Source: Leptasterias polaris | Lineage: Eukaryota > Echinodermata > Asteroidea > Forcipulatida > Asteriidae | DNA: 64,000 nt | Assembly (NCBI GenBank): GCA_037783415.1 | Contig: JAZGTN010000065.1 | Location: 62,001-126,000 of the forward strand | Direction of reading: 5' to 3' | Part shown: in pieces, positions 39,801 to 45,702 of the stretch | Layout: each line of letters begins with the position of its first letter | How positions within the stretch are numbered: the first letter of the stretch is position 1 | Notes under the pieces: generated by a model | The model's input: the letters and a program-made list of their open reading frames with translations, nothing else | Databases searched by the model: none | What the model was told of the DNA's origin: nothing | Position numbers and translations under genes: made by a program

Positions 39801-42800
39801 TACTTGTCTCAGTTCGGGTTCATATAAAAGCAGTCAGATGCATGTTAAACTGTGTCAGCAATTTTTTTATTTTCACATTTTGAATGTGGTCTTGTAAAAA
39901 AATATGTCTGGTCCAGTAAAGATTCTGAGCTACGAGCCCTGTAGTCTTGTAGACTTTCTCCCCAAATTCGAGCCATGTTGAGATTTGACGTTTTGTGCAA
40001 ACACTATTTTTAGGTCAACAAATTTGCTGGCATGTTGTGTGGAGGAGCTTCATTTATGGCTTGCGAACAACATGCTTAAACTTAACGACTCAAAGACTGA
40101 GTTCTTTATTGCTGCATCCCCATACAACATGAAAAGGCTATCTAACATCACAATACAGATCGGGTCTACTGAAATTATTCAATCTTCAACCATCAAGAAC
40201 CTTGGCGTCACTTTTGATACATCCATGACCATGTCAGATCATGTTACATCTCTGTGCAAATCTGTTAACTTTCTTCTGTGGAACTTAGCAAGAATTCGCA
40301 AGTTTTTGGACCGTGACGCTTGTTCTAATGCAATGCGGGCTCTTGTGCTGTCAAAGTTAGACTATGCTAACGCACTCCTTTCGGGATGCAAACACAGAGA
40401 TGTAGCTCGTCTGCAGCGCCTACAAAACCGGGCGGCCCGCATTGTATTTCAAGTTTCACGTCGTCATTCCATATCTCCTCTGTTAGACTCCCTACACTGG
40501 CTGCCAATTGACAAAAGAATCAAGTTCAAAACACTGCTCTATATATATACAAAGCTCTGAATGATCTGTCGCCAGTCTATCTTACAGATTGCATTGCCAC
40601 CCATTTACCATCAAGGGAAGGTCTACGTTCGAACCGGGACGTTACTCGTCTTGTCATCTCTAAGAGTAAAAAACGGATAGGCGATGGATCATTCAGTGTG
40701 TTCGGGCCAACTCTCTGGAACAAATTACCACAGACCTTAAGATCCTCACCAACGGTTGATGCTTTCAAGCGCAATCTCAAAACCCATTTATTTTAGTGTG
40801 TTCACATTGCTGATGTTTTTGTTTGTTTGTAAAGTGCAATGATCATTTTTGGAATTGCGCTATATAAGAACTTTTACACACAAAAAAAAGTGAAAATGCA
40901 ACAAGTCAACCACAGGTTTTTAGCACCGTGCCAGCGCTATGTAATTCAATGGATTAAGAGGCGAATCTTGATTCACTACTAAGTGAAAATGCAAAAAATT
41001 GCAAATCTAGTGATACGTCAGTCATCCTAATTAGTATAAATACGAAACCATCATGTGTTGGGTCCTACAATTTGCTGAAAAATCAACAGCAATGAGCATA
41101 TTTTTATTATTATTATTATTGGTTTATTAAAAATGCAAACATGGCGGCCAAAAAGCCGAATTGCGGATGCATGTATTAAAAAGAATAAAAAATACTACAA
41201 TAATTAACATATAAATAGACATATAAAAAAACCAGCAAATTTTAAGAAAATGGGCCAGCCAGTGAATTGTTAAGAAAACAGAACACCACAGATAAAAAAC
41301 TAACATTTGTGATTAAGCAGACTTGTCAATTTGGGAATACAACTGTTGTTATATCTGCTGGTTCTACATTTAACAGAAGTAAGCTGTGCAGCATTTCTAA
41401 GGCGGTTGTTCCTATTAGGAGGAAGCCATTCCCGGAGACTACTGGAATTTAAAATGGACTTTCCAAACTTTAAGAAGAGGCATTCGAGTCTCTCTGAAAT
41501 TGGAGGAACAATCAGTTCATTGCAAATGTCAGAATAAGAATGGTCTCTGCAATAAGTATGAGTCAAAATGATACGGAAAGCTTTACGTTGCTTTACGTTG
41601 CATATGTCAAGAATTTGTACAAACATCGATTGAAAAATACGTCAGTTTGTGAAAATGGTGACACTTTAGAAACAGAAAAAAGCAGCCTGCAATTACTATG
41701 GAGGCCAAGGTGGCCTGTTGCCCTGGTCTTGGTGCCCTTTCAAAAAAATTCCCATAGAATCTTAGATTTTCCAAATGGAATTGCACTTTGCAGATGAAAT
41801 TTCAGGTCTGAGAAATGGTGTCTGTGTCTACTACGTACCACTTAGAGATCTAGAGGCTTCTTGGAAAGTTGACCCAAACACACCTAGGAAAAACAAGACA
41901 GGATGAGATAAGATGCATTATTCTCCTATGACATGTACAATGTAAAATTAGTGCCTAAAATGTTGCATAATAAAGCTGTCTTTATCTTAGCCCCACTAAT
42001 GTGGCACTGTGTTTGACAATCTGACTTGAGTGGTTATGGGCACCCGACTCAATCTCAGGGGGGTTTGTGATCAGCAGAGTGAGGGTTCGAGTCCCAATAG
42101 ACCCCTTGCATATGACATCACACGCTAAAAAAGCGCCCTCACTGAGGCCAAAAAGCGCCCTCACTGAGGTCAAAGGAGGCAGATGATTGGACGATAGGTG
42201 TTCTTTGTGCGTAAAATAGTGTGTGTGACCTCAGGGTCCATTTAGCATTCCGCGTTATGCAAGGGGTCTATTGTGACACTTGTGTCCTTGAGCAATACAT
42301 AATGGCTTTGTCCTTCAGATGGGGCATCAACTTAACCCTCCTACTGATACACCATTCAAAACCATTCAAAAACACTTAGGGGCCGTTCACAATTATCAAC
42401 ATTTTCACGAGCGTACAAACCGTACGCTGGGGGGGAGGGGGTTAATGCCCGCCGTACGCTTTTATTTATTTTTTTAAATGTCGATCTGTTTTCTCGCCCG
42501 TCAAATGAAATCCGTGTCCGGATTTTGGGCCAGCGCTACAGTCAGAATAACAGGCTTTGTACTGCAGCGTAAACAAAACATTAACAGAAATATATAGGCC
42601 ACAATTCTTACTTGGTAACAATGTGTTGTTCGTCCTCATTTTCAATATGTTTTTGTGACATTCCTTAGTCTGTGTCCCACAATTAAAACAAGCGCGATGC
42701 GTTCATCACAGACGTGAAAGACCGTGTGCGCCTAGTCTTGGCTCAGGGTGTTGGCTTTTTAATACAGTTTTTAGTACAGCGCCCTCTCTTGGTGGAACGG

Positions 42801-44119
42801 GATGACGACATGGGTAAGTTTAATGGGACATCGCGCTTAATGAAAACAACGGCTTTAATCAAAGACTAACGCTGGGCATTTTACCGGGTCTAGCCCCCGA
42901 CTCACGTGTTGAAATCAAATCGCAATTAAAGTGATTCCCGATGCTGCCACGGCGGAGTGATTTCCACGGCGGAGACGAGAAAAACGCGGGGCCCGCAAGA
43001 AAAACGCGGAATGGGAAAATAAAAAACGCGGAGGTCTCACATGCCTGCTAGCTACTACAATTGTAGCATACACACGCAATTGCATATCAGCGCGCATTTT
43101 CAACGGGTGTTGTTCAACTATGTAGACTTGTGTGAAAACAAATCAACATTTTTTTCGTACACTTTTAGGGGGGAGGGCTTGAAAAAGTGTACGGTTTGTA
43201 CGCTCGTGAAAATGTTGATAATTGTGAACGGCCCCTTACAACCCAATTGTTTTTGTACACACATGGCAGTACCATTTGATCTGTATTGATGATAAGCTGT
43301 GTCACCATTCACAACCATTCATAATGGATTTGAGTGGTGGATACACTGCACTGTGGTATGCCCCCAAGGCTAAATGGTTTTGAATGGTGAATGTACTGCA
43401 CAGTAATTGTGCACTCCTACTATTATTTTCTTTATAATATTATGTAATGAGTTATATAATACTTAGGAATAATATCAAAACAATTAAAAACATACAATAA
43501 CATAACAATTTTAACCTCTGTAAAAATGGAACATGCCCAGAAGTCTGGTATACTGTTTACCCCAAGTGTAATGCACCCAGCATTGTTTATCAGTTCAGGG
43601 GAAAACACTGGCACTGTGTTTACAAAAACATTGTAACCCTAATTGAGTTCAGCTGACCTGCCATTCAAAACAATGCACTCAAAATCACCACTCCAAGGGC
43701 AAACCATTCCACCACTTGAAAGTATCCATACTGGGCTATAGATAAGCTGACATACCATTTGAAACCATTCAGGGGGTCTACTCTATACACAGTTAGCTCA
43801 CCACTCAAAACCATTCGACCAAATGGTTTTGAATGGTCAGTCAACTCAATAACAAATTGTGTTGGCAGTAGGAGGGTAAAAGGCAAAGCATACCTTTTCG
43901 TTTTTGGAGTCTGTCGATTGTAGATATATACAATAAAACTAATCTGTGAAATTTTTGAGATATCGCAAAAAATCACTAACAAAAAGGTGACCCCTTTCCT
44001 CGGCACTACTAACCCGTTCCTGCTCCTTCTTTCTTAGTGGACGATGATGCTGAACCAATCTGAAGCTTGGTGCGTCTTTTTGGGCCACTTTCAAAGGGTC
44101 GCTCCCGTTTCTTTCCCAT
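12731..44119 (-). CDS. FNBP4: Formin-binding protein 4 (FNBP4), complete, 13 coding exons
   Basis: The spliced coding sequence is 2,796 bases (931 residues plus TAA); the human protein is about 1,017. It starts MGKK like the human protein, with an in-frame TAA 20 codons upstream. In order it has an acidic GLLGQYGDSDDED segment (res. 47-57), an NEIDAKVADFLA/EIDAL segment (72-87), WW domain 1 (about 157-187), a long acidic region, the DWREG segment (499-503), WW domain 2 split across exons 9/10 (about 530-560), a polyproline region in exon 11, a Lys-rich stretch, the VQKWQQIKEE/QKRIEQWK helix, and a conserved NANFE...DWRERLKRK tail. All 12 introns are GT-AG and every phase agrees. The family is nuclear; its WW domains bind proline-rich ligands such as formin, and it has been reported with spliceosomal complexes. 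Introns carry nearly all the repeats described below. Confidence 0.96.
12895..13560. repeat. tRNA-like repeat copy split by an RTE-type LINE
   Basis: The left piece (GGGAAACTGACTGGGTAA..., 12905-12950) and right piece (ACTAGAGCGG... to ACCAACTGAGCTATCTA, 13485-13553) match one unit at 13660-13800 that is uninterrupted. The right piece is a diverged tRNA-like sequence. Confidence 0.65.
12960..13470 (+). mobile_element. RTE-like LINE, 3' end with reverse-transcriptase C-terminus
   Basis: An open frame of about 160 codons ends with TGA at 13451-13453. It has the order LRLLRASVFSIATYGSESWT, LWCYRRLLRISW, RKMRFFGHMVRRD and RSRGRPAMRW, typical of the C-terminus of RTE-type (endonuclease-reverse transcriptase) LINEs. 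A GAAGAAGAAGA tail follows. It is 5'-truncated and lies antisense, just upstream of FNBP4 exon 13. Confidence 0.85.
13660..13998. repeat. Inverted pair of tRNA-like repeats
   Basis: A tRNA-like sequence on the minus strand (13713-13792) and its mirror on the plus strand (13886-13966) flank a spacer of about 90 bases. Each has an A box (GCTCAGTTGGTAGAGC), a B box (GGTTCAAATCC) and a good D stem. The anticodon-loop T33 is absent and the stems have mismatches, so a functional tRNA is unlikely. Matching flanks (GATTTTGGGTTGAACAAAG) are also inverted. Confidence 0.75.
14040..14206. mobile_element. Palindromic TIR element, GATCCATTAAGCC type, copy 1
   Basis: Both halves carry ATTGACCAATCACA and TGATC words as inverted repeats. 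A reverse-complement copy lies at 46240-46410. Confidence 0.8.
14363..14584. mobile_element. TIR element with AATAGACCCTTCCCATGAAAT ends
   Basis: About 222 bp, with 21-base inverted ends matching except at one or two positions. No coding capacity. Confidence 0.8.
14778..15063. mobile_element. TIR element with AGGGATGAGA ends, copy 1
   Basis: Starts GGGATGAGAGTCATTGC, ends GACAAATCTCATCCCTG. A close copy lies at 31925-32203. Confidence 0.8.
15179..15360 (-). CDS. FNBP4: FNBP4 exon 12
   Basis: It encodes a Lys/Ser-rich start, then VQKWQQIKEEVERE, an acidic run, and AQKRIEQWKREQL, matching the KKWQSIQREL...AQKRIEEWKQQQL C-terminal segment. The donor GT/gtaagt is phase 2. The acceptor is less certain: CCCCAAAG at 15361 keeps phase, as would a site six bases further in. 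Confidence 0.88.
15715..16385 (-). CDS. FNBP4: FNBP4 exon 11, polyproline region
   Basis: This largest exon (671 bases) is rich in proline, with several PPPPPP runs separated by Ser/Leu/Gly/Glu, and ends Lys-rich (KTKKKKEK). Such tracts are ligands for profilin, SH3 and WW domains. The donor is AAAG/gtacaa. The strong C-rich bias of the coding strand leaves long meaningless Gly-rich frames on the other strand. A 74-base piece (15772-15845) recurs at 19683-19757. Confidence 0.93.
16571..16943. mobile_element. TTTGGTAAT-family TIR element in FNBP4 intron 10
   Basis: Nearly the same sequence as 10678-11075 and 55245-55640. Ends AAGGTGCTGTATACGTTTGG and CGTGTACTGTGCCTTTAAA. Confidence 0.85.
17048..17560. 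mobile_element. Two head-type-A SINEs, tail to tail
   Basis: A plus-strand copy (17048-17368) runs from a tRNA-Ser-like head (GCGAATAAGAGCACC, then GGTTCAAGTCC) to CGCTATATAAGAAGCC. A partial copy on the minus strand follows (17385-17560). Its middle contains GATGGGATGTAAAG and GTGTTGTGTAATGCA. Confidence 0.75.
17678..18447. mobile_element. TIR element (AACCCTTTCAGC ends) carrying a SINE
   Basis: Ends AACCCTTTCAGCCCCAAGT and GGAGCTGAAAGGGTT. It matches 23430-24043 along its length except for an inserted SINE fragment at about 18201-18362. The right end overlaps the edge of FNBP4 intron 10, stopping just before exon 10. Confidence 0.8.
18201..18362 (+). mobile_element. SINE (type B) 3' part inserted in the TIR element
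   Basis: Carries CTCCCCAGGGAGCTGAGATGG, GCCCAGTGACCAGGGGTAA and an ATTATTATT tail. The uninterrupted target is seen at about 23955-23965. Confidence 0.75.
18469..18707 (-). CDS. FNBP4: FNBP4 exon 10, second half of WW domain 2
   Basis: It completes the WW fold with EHKQYYYTDNQTGTSQWDFP and continues into a Thr/Ser/Gln/Glu-rich linker. Acceptor CGATACAG, donor CAAG/gtacaa, phase 1 (239 bases). Confidence 0.95.
19683..19757 (-). pseudogene. Partial copy of FNBP4 exon 11 within intron 9
   Basis: Seventy-four bases match 15772-15845 with about one difference and in the same orientation. In the exon this encodes part of the region after the polyproline tract. The copy ends just before a SINE at about 19776. 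No usable donor follows on the minus strand, so it is probably not an exon. Confidence 0.8.
19776..20137 (+). mobile_element. Full-length type-B SINE
   Basis: The tRNA-Ser/Leu-like head has an A box (GTGGCCGAGTGGTTAAG) and B box (GGTTCGAGTCC). The body contains ACCCAGGGGTAAAATGGGTA and CTCCCCAGGGAGCTGAG. The 3' end reads AAAGCGCGATATAAATC followed by (ATT)n. Confidence 0.85.
20230..20804. mobile_element. CAGGGCTCGAA-type element with 5-bp target duplication and nested insertion
   Basis: Begins CAGGGCTCGAATTTTACC and ends AATTGAGCCCTG, flanked by TTAGG on both sides (20225-20229 and 20805-20809). A second element (20590-20738, TCGATTTCACAAAGCACTAA ends) is inserted in it. Relatives: 32818-33186, 39605-39976, 47970-48338. 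Confidence 0.85.
20590..20738. mobile_element. TIR element with GTCGATTTCACAAAG ends, copy 1
   Basis: About 148 bp; inverted ends GGTCGATTTCACAAAG / CTTTGTGAAATCGAGCC. Copies at 31781-31925 and 57011-57170. Confidence 0.8.
20914..21560 (-). mobile_element. Type-A SINE interrupted by a TIR element
   Basis: The (AAT)n tail and AACGGCTTCTTATA are separated from the rest (21154-21560) by an element at about 20938-21153 with ATAGACGATGTGACCTCTG inverted ends. The tRNA-like head (TTCGAGTCCC, GAGCGGATAAGAACACC on the minus strand) is at 21480-21560. Confidence 0.8.
22608..23316. mobile_element. 709-bp TIR element, AATAGACTGTGCAAGTCTCG ends
   Basis: Inverted ends TAATAGACTGTGCAAGTCTC, with only short meaningless frames inside. 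A piece of the same family is at about 36500-36776 and a further diverged one at 56325-56475. Confidence 0.8.
23430..24043. mobile_element. TIR element (AACCCTTTCAGC ends), uninterrupted copy
   Basis: Same element as 17678-18447 without the SINE. In FNBP4 intron 9. Confidence 0.8.
24290..24575. repeat. Two-copy tandem repeat, about 180 bp
   Basis: The words AGACAGTCAAA, ACAGAGACACTGACT, ACAATGACAAACAGA and CAAGGAGACA occur in the same order twice. Purine/A-rich, no coding sense. Confidence 0.7.
25123..25256 (-). CDS. FNBP4: FNBP4 exon 9, first half of WW domain 2
   Basis: It encodes VRVRDWREGLL, matching TRIADWREGAL, and ends ATPSGWSCTWDR, the first tryptophan of WW domain 2. The donor ACAG/gtacga leaves the Arg codon split (phase 2). 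Confidence 0.96.
25358..25672. repeat. Two adjacent TIR-type repeats, including an empty target site
   Basis: A GAGCTGCTTAAGC-type element (25358-25550) is joined to a repeat ending TTCCAGGCCTGA (to 25672). The second contains GGCCTTGGT once at 25556-25564. The same repeat at 52790-53645 has it duplicated around a fold-back insertion. Confidence 0.75.
26111..26286. mobile_element. TIR element (AATAGACCTTATGCA), copy 2
   Basis: Reverse-complement relative of 8489-8665 with only a few differences, in FNBP4 intron 8 upstream of exon 9. Confidence 0.85.
26996..27100 (-). CDS. FNBP4: FNBP4 exon 8
   Basis: It encodes KEIAELSVDLNNKLAFLGI followed by a hydrophobic helix ending LVEKE. This matches the IGELANTLTSKFEFLGI...LLLQTE region of vertebrate FNBP4. 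Acceptor TTTTCAG, donor AGAG/gtaaaa, phase 0 (105 bases). Confidence 0.94.
27545..28120 (+). mobile_element. Type-B SINE carrying a nested TIR element
   Basis: The SINE runs from GTCATGGCCAAGTGG to a (ATT)n tail near 28120. It is split in its 3' part by an element at about 27865-28090 with ends related to GTAAAGATGGC...GATAG. Confidence 0.75.
28125..28520 (-). mobile_element. Type-B SINE, minus strand, carrying a nested TIR element
   Basis: The body and B box (GGGATTCGAACCC) are at 28130-28285. A GAGCTGCTTAAGC element (28293-28465) interrupts the head, and the remainder follows to the SINE start near 28510. Confidence 0.65.
28628..29035 (-). mobile_element. Type-A SINE, minus strand
   Basis: Starts with (AAT)n and GTTCTTATATAGCGC, then GCAGCCAATCAAACCAGGAA, and ends with the tRNA-like head near 28980-29030. 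Confidence 0.75.
29118..30542. mobile_element. Possible 1.4-kb TIR element with GGACGCCC repeats at both ends
   Basis: TTAGCCAGCGA at the left and TCCTGGCTAAA at the right are inverted. Both ends carry GGACGCCCT words. The interior has no recognisable gene. The element boundary is tentative. Confidence 0.45.
30603..31070 (+). pseudogene. LINE reverse-transcriptase C-terminus, CR1/jockey-like, frameshifted
   Basis: Encodes LHWLPIHERIIFKL, PNRTLRSSSDTR, then after a frameshift near 30828 APNLWNNLP and EFKTLLKTHLF, with TAG at 30948-30950. The LHWLP...APxLWNxLP...FKxxLKTxLF order is typical of CR1/L2/jockey-type LINEs. A short 3' UTR with GCAATATAAATGC follows. Truncated at its 5' end. Confidence 0.85.
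31076..31242 (-). CDS. FNBP4: FNBP4 exon 7
   Basis: This Lys/Glu-rich exon (LLAIKKKRIENLRSNR near its start) is probably helical. It has no strong match I can recall, but the phases on both sides require it. Acceptor GCTTACAG, donor GAAG/gtaatg (167 bases). Confidence 0.9.
31781..31925. mobile_element. TIR element with GTCGATTTCACAAAG ends, copy 2
   Basis: Same family as 20590-20738; lies directly beside the AGGGATGAGA element at 31925. Confidence 0.8.
31925..32203. mobile_element. TIR element with AGGGATGAGA ends, copy 2
   Basis: Same length and orientation as 14778-15063, with a few substitutions. In FNBP4 intron 6. Confidence 0.8.
32570..33240 (+). mobile_element. tRNA-Glu-like SINE (type C) with two nested insertions
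   Basis: The head GGTCTAGTGGTAAGACATCT is followed by an inserted TIR element (about 32618-32725), then the B box GGTTCGAATCCC. The tail is split by the CAGGGCTCGAA element at 32818-33186. An uninterrupted relative, opposite in orientation, is at 33800-33970. Confidence 0.8.
32818..33186. mobile_element. CAGGGCTCGAA-type element, 369 bp, with CGGTG duplication
   Basis: Flanked by CGGTG at 32813-32817 and 33187-33191. The equivalent SINE at 33800-33970 has this pentamer once (33813-33817, minus strand), so this is a demonstrable insertion. Confidence 0.9.
33271..33364 (-). CDS. FNBP4: FNBP4 exon 6
   Basis: It encodes AELQQLELDDG..., which with RRK from exon 5 matches ERKKAELRALEEGDG of the human protein. 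Acceptor CTGTGCAG, donor TATG/gtaatc, phase 1 (94 bases). Confidence 0.93.
33470..33740 (-). mobile_element. Type-A SINE fragment, minus strand
   Basis: Contains GGTTCTTTTACATGCA, CAAGGACACAAGTG and GACTCGAACC words of the SINE body and head. Confidence 0.65.
33800..33970 (-). mobile_element. tRNA-Glu-like SINE (type C), uninterrupted
   Basis: Minus-strand A box GGTCTAGTGGTAAGAC and B box GGTTCGAATCG, followed by a tail ending in GGTGTAAGGGTAAAAA. Serves as the empty site for the insertion at 32818. Confidence 0.8.
34138..35408. mobile_element. 1.27-kb TIR element with ACAGACATGCCAAC ends
   Basis: Ends ACAGACATGCCAAC and GTTGGCATGTCTGT. Subterminal CCTGTATTTTT words recur. The interior at about 34310-34700 is shared with 59050-59560, which has different ends. 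No intact gene. Confidence 0.7.
35470..36122 (-). CDS. FNBP4: FNBP4 exon 5, WW domain 1
   Basis: It starts with a WW domain: GEWQELLDE, then VYYWN, then VTWEIP, with both signature tryptophans and the proline. The rest is Glu/Asp-rich and ends EMALERRK at donor GAAG/gtatgt, phase 0. It is 653 bases, the second largest exon after exon 11. Confidence 0.96.
36808..37024 (-). CDS. FNBP4: FNBP4 exon 4
   Basis: It begins EIDALDG, completing the segment started in exon 3, then gives a Ser/Thr/Asp-rich linker ending NNEG. Donor GGAG/gtatgt, phase 1 (217 bases). Confidence 0.93.
37526..37581 (-). CDS. FNBP4: FNBP4 exon 3
   Basis: This 56-base exon encodes NEIDAKVADFLA, corresponding to the conserved IDSTLANFLAEIDA stretch of vertebrate FNBP4, which continues into exon 4. 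Acceptor TTTTTGTAG, donor GGCG/gtgagt. Confidence 0.93.
37606..37965 (+). mobile_element. Type-B SINE, near full length
   Basis: Head GGCCGAGTGGTTAAGAGCATC, B box GGTTCGAGTCC, tail GCGCTATATAAGAACTAG with (ATT)n. In FNBP4 intron 2, just beside exon 3. Confidence 0.85.
38615..38698 (-). CDS. FNBP4: FNBP4 exon 2
   Basis: It encodes DHNPLSGLLGQYGDSDDED, matching the short acidic LLG-Y-DSDDD motif near the FNBP4 N-terminus. Acceptor TTCCAG, donor ACAG/gtaaag; phase 1 in and out (84 bases). Confidence 0.93.
38885..39010 (+). mobile_element. Penelope-like terminus, copy 1
   Basis: TAGCCTTCGAGAAAGACTCT, then a diverged GTCGAAAC-like region, then CCACAGGTCCTTTTGGTTGG. Reverse complement of 44290-44425. 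Confidence 0.5.
39330..39475. repeat. Third tRNA-like repeat copy
   Basis: Same flank (GATTTTGGGTTGAACAAAG) and same tRNA-like sequence (39354-39427) as the arms at 13660-13998, here as a single arm. Confidence 0.75.
39605..39976. mobile_element. CAGGGCTCGAA-type element, diverged copy
   Basis: Ends CAGTGCTCAAATTTTT and AAATTCGAGCCATG, flanked by CTGAG / TTGAG (four of five bases alike). Opposite in orientation to 32818-33186. Confidence 0.75.
40018..40870 (+). pseudogene. LINE reverse-transcriptase C-terminus, one frameshift
   Basis: About 250 codons of a CR1/jockey-type C-terminal region: LNDSKTEF, KNLGVTFD, LSKLDYANALLSGC, LQRLQNRAARIVFQ, LDSLHWLPID, then a frameshift in the TATATATATA run at about 40545. 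After it come LNDLSPVYLTD, FGPTLWNKLP, FKRNLKTHLF and TAG at 40795-40797. A 3' UTR ends GCGCTATATAAGAAC. The longest LINE remnant here; 5'-truncated. Confidence 0.88.
41104..41700 (-). pseudogene. Second type of LINE C-terminus, minus strand
   Basis: The frame 41626-41300 reads CNVKQRKAFRIILTHTY, ISERLECLFLKFGK and REWLPPN. The QxRAxRIILxxxY then ERLxxLxLKF pattern is typical of another jockey-superfamily lineage. Its 3' tail ends in (AAT)n at about 41104-41120 of the plus strand. Confidence 0.75.
42015..42333 (+). mobile_element. Type-A SINE interrupted by a TIR element
   Basis: The head and GTTCGAGTCCC are at 42020-42095. A 177-bp element with AATAGACCCCTTGCATA ends (42096-42272) follows, then the SINE continues GTGACACTTGTGTCCTTGAG. 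Confidence 0.8.
42334..43878. mobile_element. AACCCTCCTAC-type TIR element holding a nested TIR element
   Basis: Ends TAACCCTCCTACTGA and AGTAGGAGGGTAA. The interior repeatedly shows CATTCAAAACCATTCA and its complement. It is related to the short elements at 56089-56306 and 63232-63450, and contains the element at 42376-43238. Confidence 0.7.
42376..43238. mobile_element. 863-bp TIR element with about 50-bp inverted ends
   Basis: Ends AGGGGCCGTTCACAATTATC and the exact inverse at the right, continuing as TIR through ACGAGCGTACAAACCGTAC. No transposase frame inside. Confidence 0.85.
44014..44119 (-). CDS. FNBP4: FNBP4 exon 1 (coding part)
   Basis: ATG at 44119 begins MGKKRER, followed by a basic, Ser-rich stretch. 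The donor ACGG/gttagt ends the exon in phase 1 (35 codons plus one base). The ATG is the first after an in-frame TAA. Confidence 0.88.
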
Positions 44120-44226
44120 GCTTTGCCTCTGCAGCTCTGAGTATTCGCTGTAGTTGCTTGTTTTACTGGTTACTTTTTAAGTGACATTAATTTTCTTGTG
44201 TCAATTACTGATGTACACGTATCGTC
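44120..44226 (-). promoter_or_regulatory. FNBP4: FNBP4 5' untranslated part of exon 1
   Basis: Just upstream of 44226 on the minus strand is TTATTTATTTTTCAG/GACG, a good acceptor. This suggests that exon 1 as defined here is preceded by a separate non-coding first exon, so the promoter lies further right in the repeat-filled intergenic region. Inference from the splice signal only. Confidence 0.45.
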
Positions 44227-44289
44227 CTGAAAAATAAATAACACTTTAAGTTAACATATTTAACAATTTCAGCGATTCATTTTTTAGGC

Positions 44290-44425
44290 AGTTGGATTGT
44301 TTTTTTGAGAAAATAGAATTAGCTGTTGCAAACTGCTTACCAACCAAAAGGACCTGTGGTATAAATGCAAAAAATAAGTTAGTGGCCTGACGTTTCGACC
44401 CTAGCAGAGTCTTTCTCGAAGGCTA
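44290..44425 (-). mobile_element. Penelope-like terminus, copy 2
   Basis: On the minus strand: AGCCTTCGAGAAAGACTCTG, then CTAGGGTCGAAACGTCAGG, the word typical of Penelope-like termini. Lies just upstream of FNBP4 exon 1. Confidence 0.5.
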
Positions 44426-44693
44426 AATGACAACACACAACACACATACAAGCAGACAAGAGTTGCAAGAGTAGTCAAGTGGAAATACATGAATAGAGAG
44501 AGTGGAGGGAGAAAAGCAGAAAGCATTCAGAGAAGGCAGGGGGTAAGCAGGGATTATGAAGACAAAGGGGGGGGGGGTTATGAAGGGAAGGGGATAGCTT
44601 GACCACAAGAAGTTGGGAACACAAAGGACAAAATGAAAGGTTAGAAGAGAGGTAAATAATTAGTTAATACAATGAAGGGCAGACTAATAAAGT

Positions 44694-45702
44694 GGGTTGT
44701 TCTAAAACCCCCTCGACCCCCTCCCCCCTCGACCCCTCGACTTATGCTCGATTTTTTTTTATGTACACCAAAATTGCCACATGACACGATCTCAGCCAAT
44801 CACGCACGAAGCAAACTGCGCGTGATTGGCTGAGATCGGGTACTGTGGCAATTTTGGTGTACAGAAAAAAAATCGCGGCATTTCCAAGCGTATCTCTTGG
44901 CCGACCCGAGCCTGAATAGGAGTATATCCCAACTGGGATCCTGCGTTTACCGCCCGAGTACGATTTAGGCCAACTCATTACGTGATGATCAGGCAGACTC
45001 ATTTCCGGCTGATCGCTCCCGTCCTGTGTCAACAATTACTACTTGCTCTATGCGGAGCTCGAGGTTGTAGACCCGACCGACCATGGCCCACACGTGTTTT
45101 GGGGTTGTCAGTCTCCCACACCCGGGCCCGGCCCCCGACCATATGAAACTAGATCATGATCGGTGTGCACGTAACGTGCGGAAGCGGATTAAATACGCCC
45201 ATTTATGCTATAAAGTGGCCTCATTTGTCCTGGGGAAAATACGCAGACCATTTCTTTTCGGATTTTGGTGTTGGCCACAGAATGCTAAAATTAAAATTGC
45301 CGTTTATATTTAGGCTGTACATTAATGCTTCTTTAAGAAAATTAGATCTTAAGTAACTTATTGGCTAATTTTAATATTAAGGACCAAGTTACATGCGATA
45401 ATATGAACTTTCCCCCCCCCCCCAATTTTTTATATGTCTTCCAAAATTCCAAAACGTAGCTATAAAGTTTAATGCAACACCACTGACTGTGGACGTATGG
45501 TCGGTTGGTCATCAGCAGGTCGCCGGAAGGAAGTCGCGTCGCCAGACCAGCTAGCTCTTCGGATCACACGCTGTGAATTCTAAATCGGGAACTTATTCTT
45601 ACTCGGCCGTAAAGCGATGTGTTATGAATTGGAATTGGGACACGTTTCGATAATGGGGCGGACGTCGAGGGGTCGAGGGTCGTGGGGGTTTTAGAACAAC
45701 CC
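44694..45702. mobile_element. 1,009-bp TIR element with 9-bp target duplication
   Basis: Perfect inverted ends GGGTTGTTCTAAAACCCCC, flanked by TAATAAAGT at 44685-44693 and 45703-45711. A long hairpin lies at 44755-44870 (ATTGGCTGAGATC arms). The 9-bp duplication fits the Mutator superfamily. No transposase frame. Confidence 0.9.
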
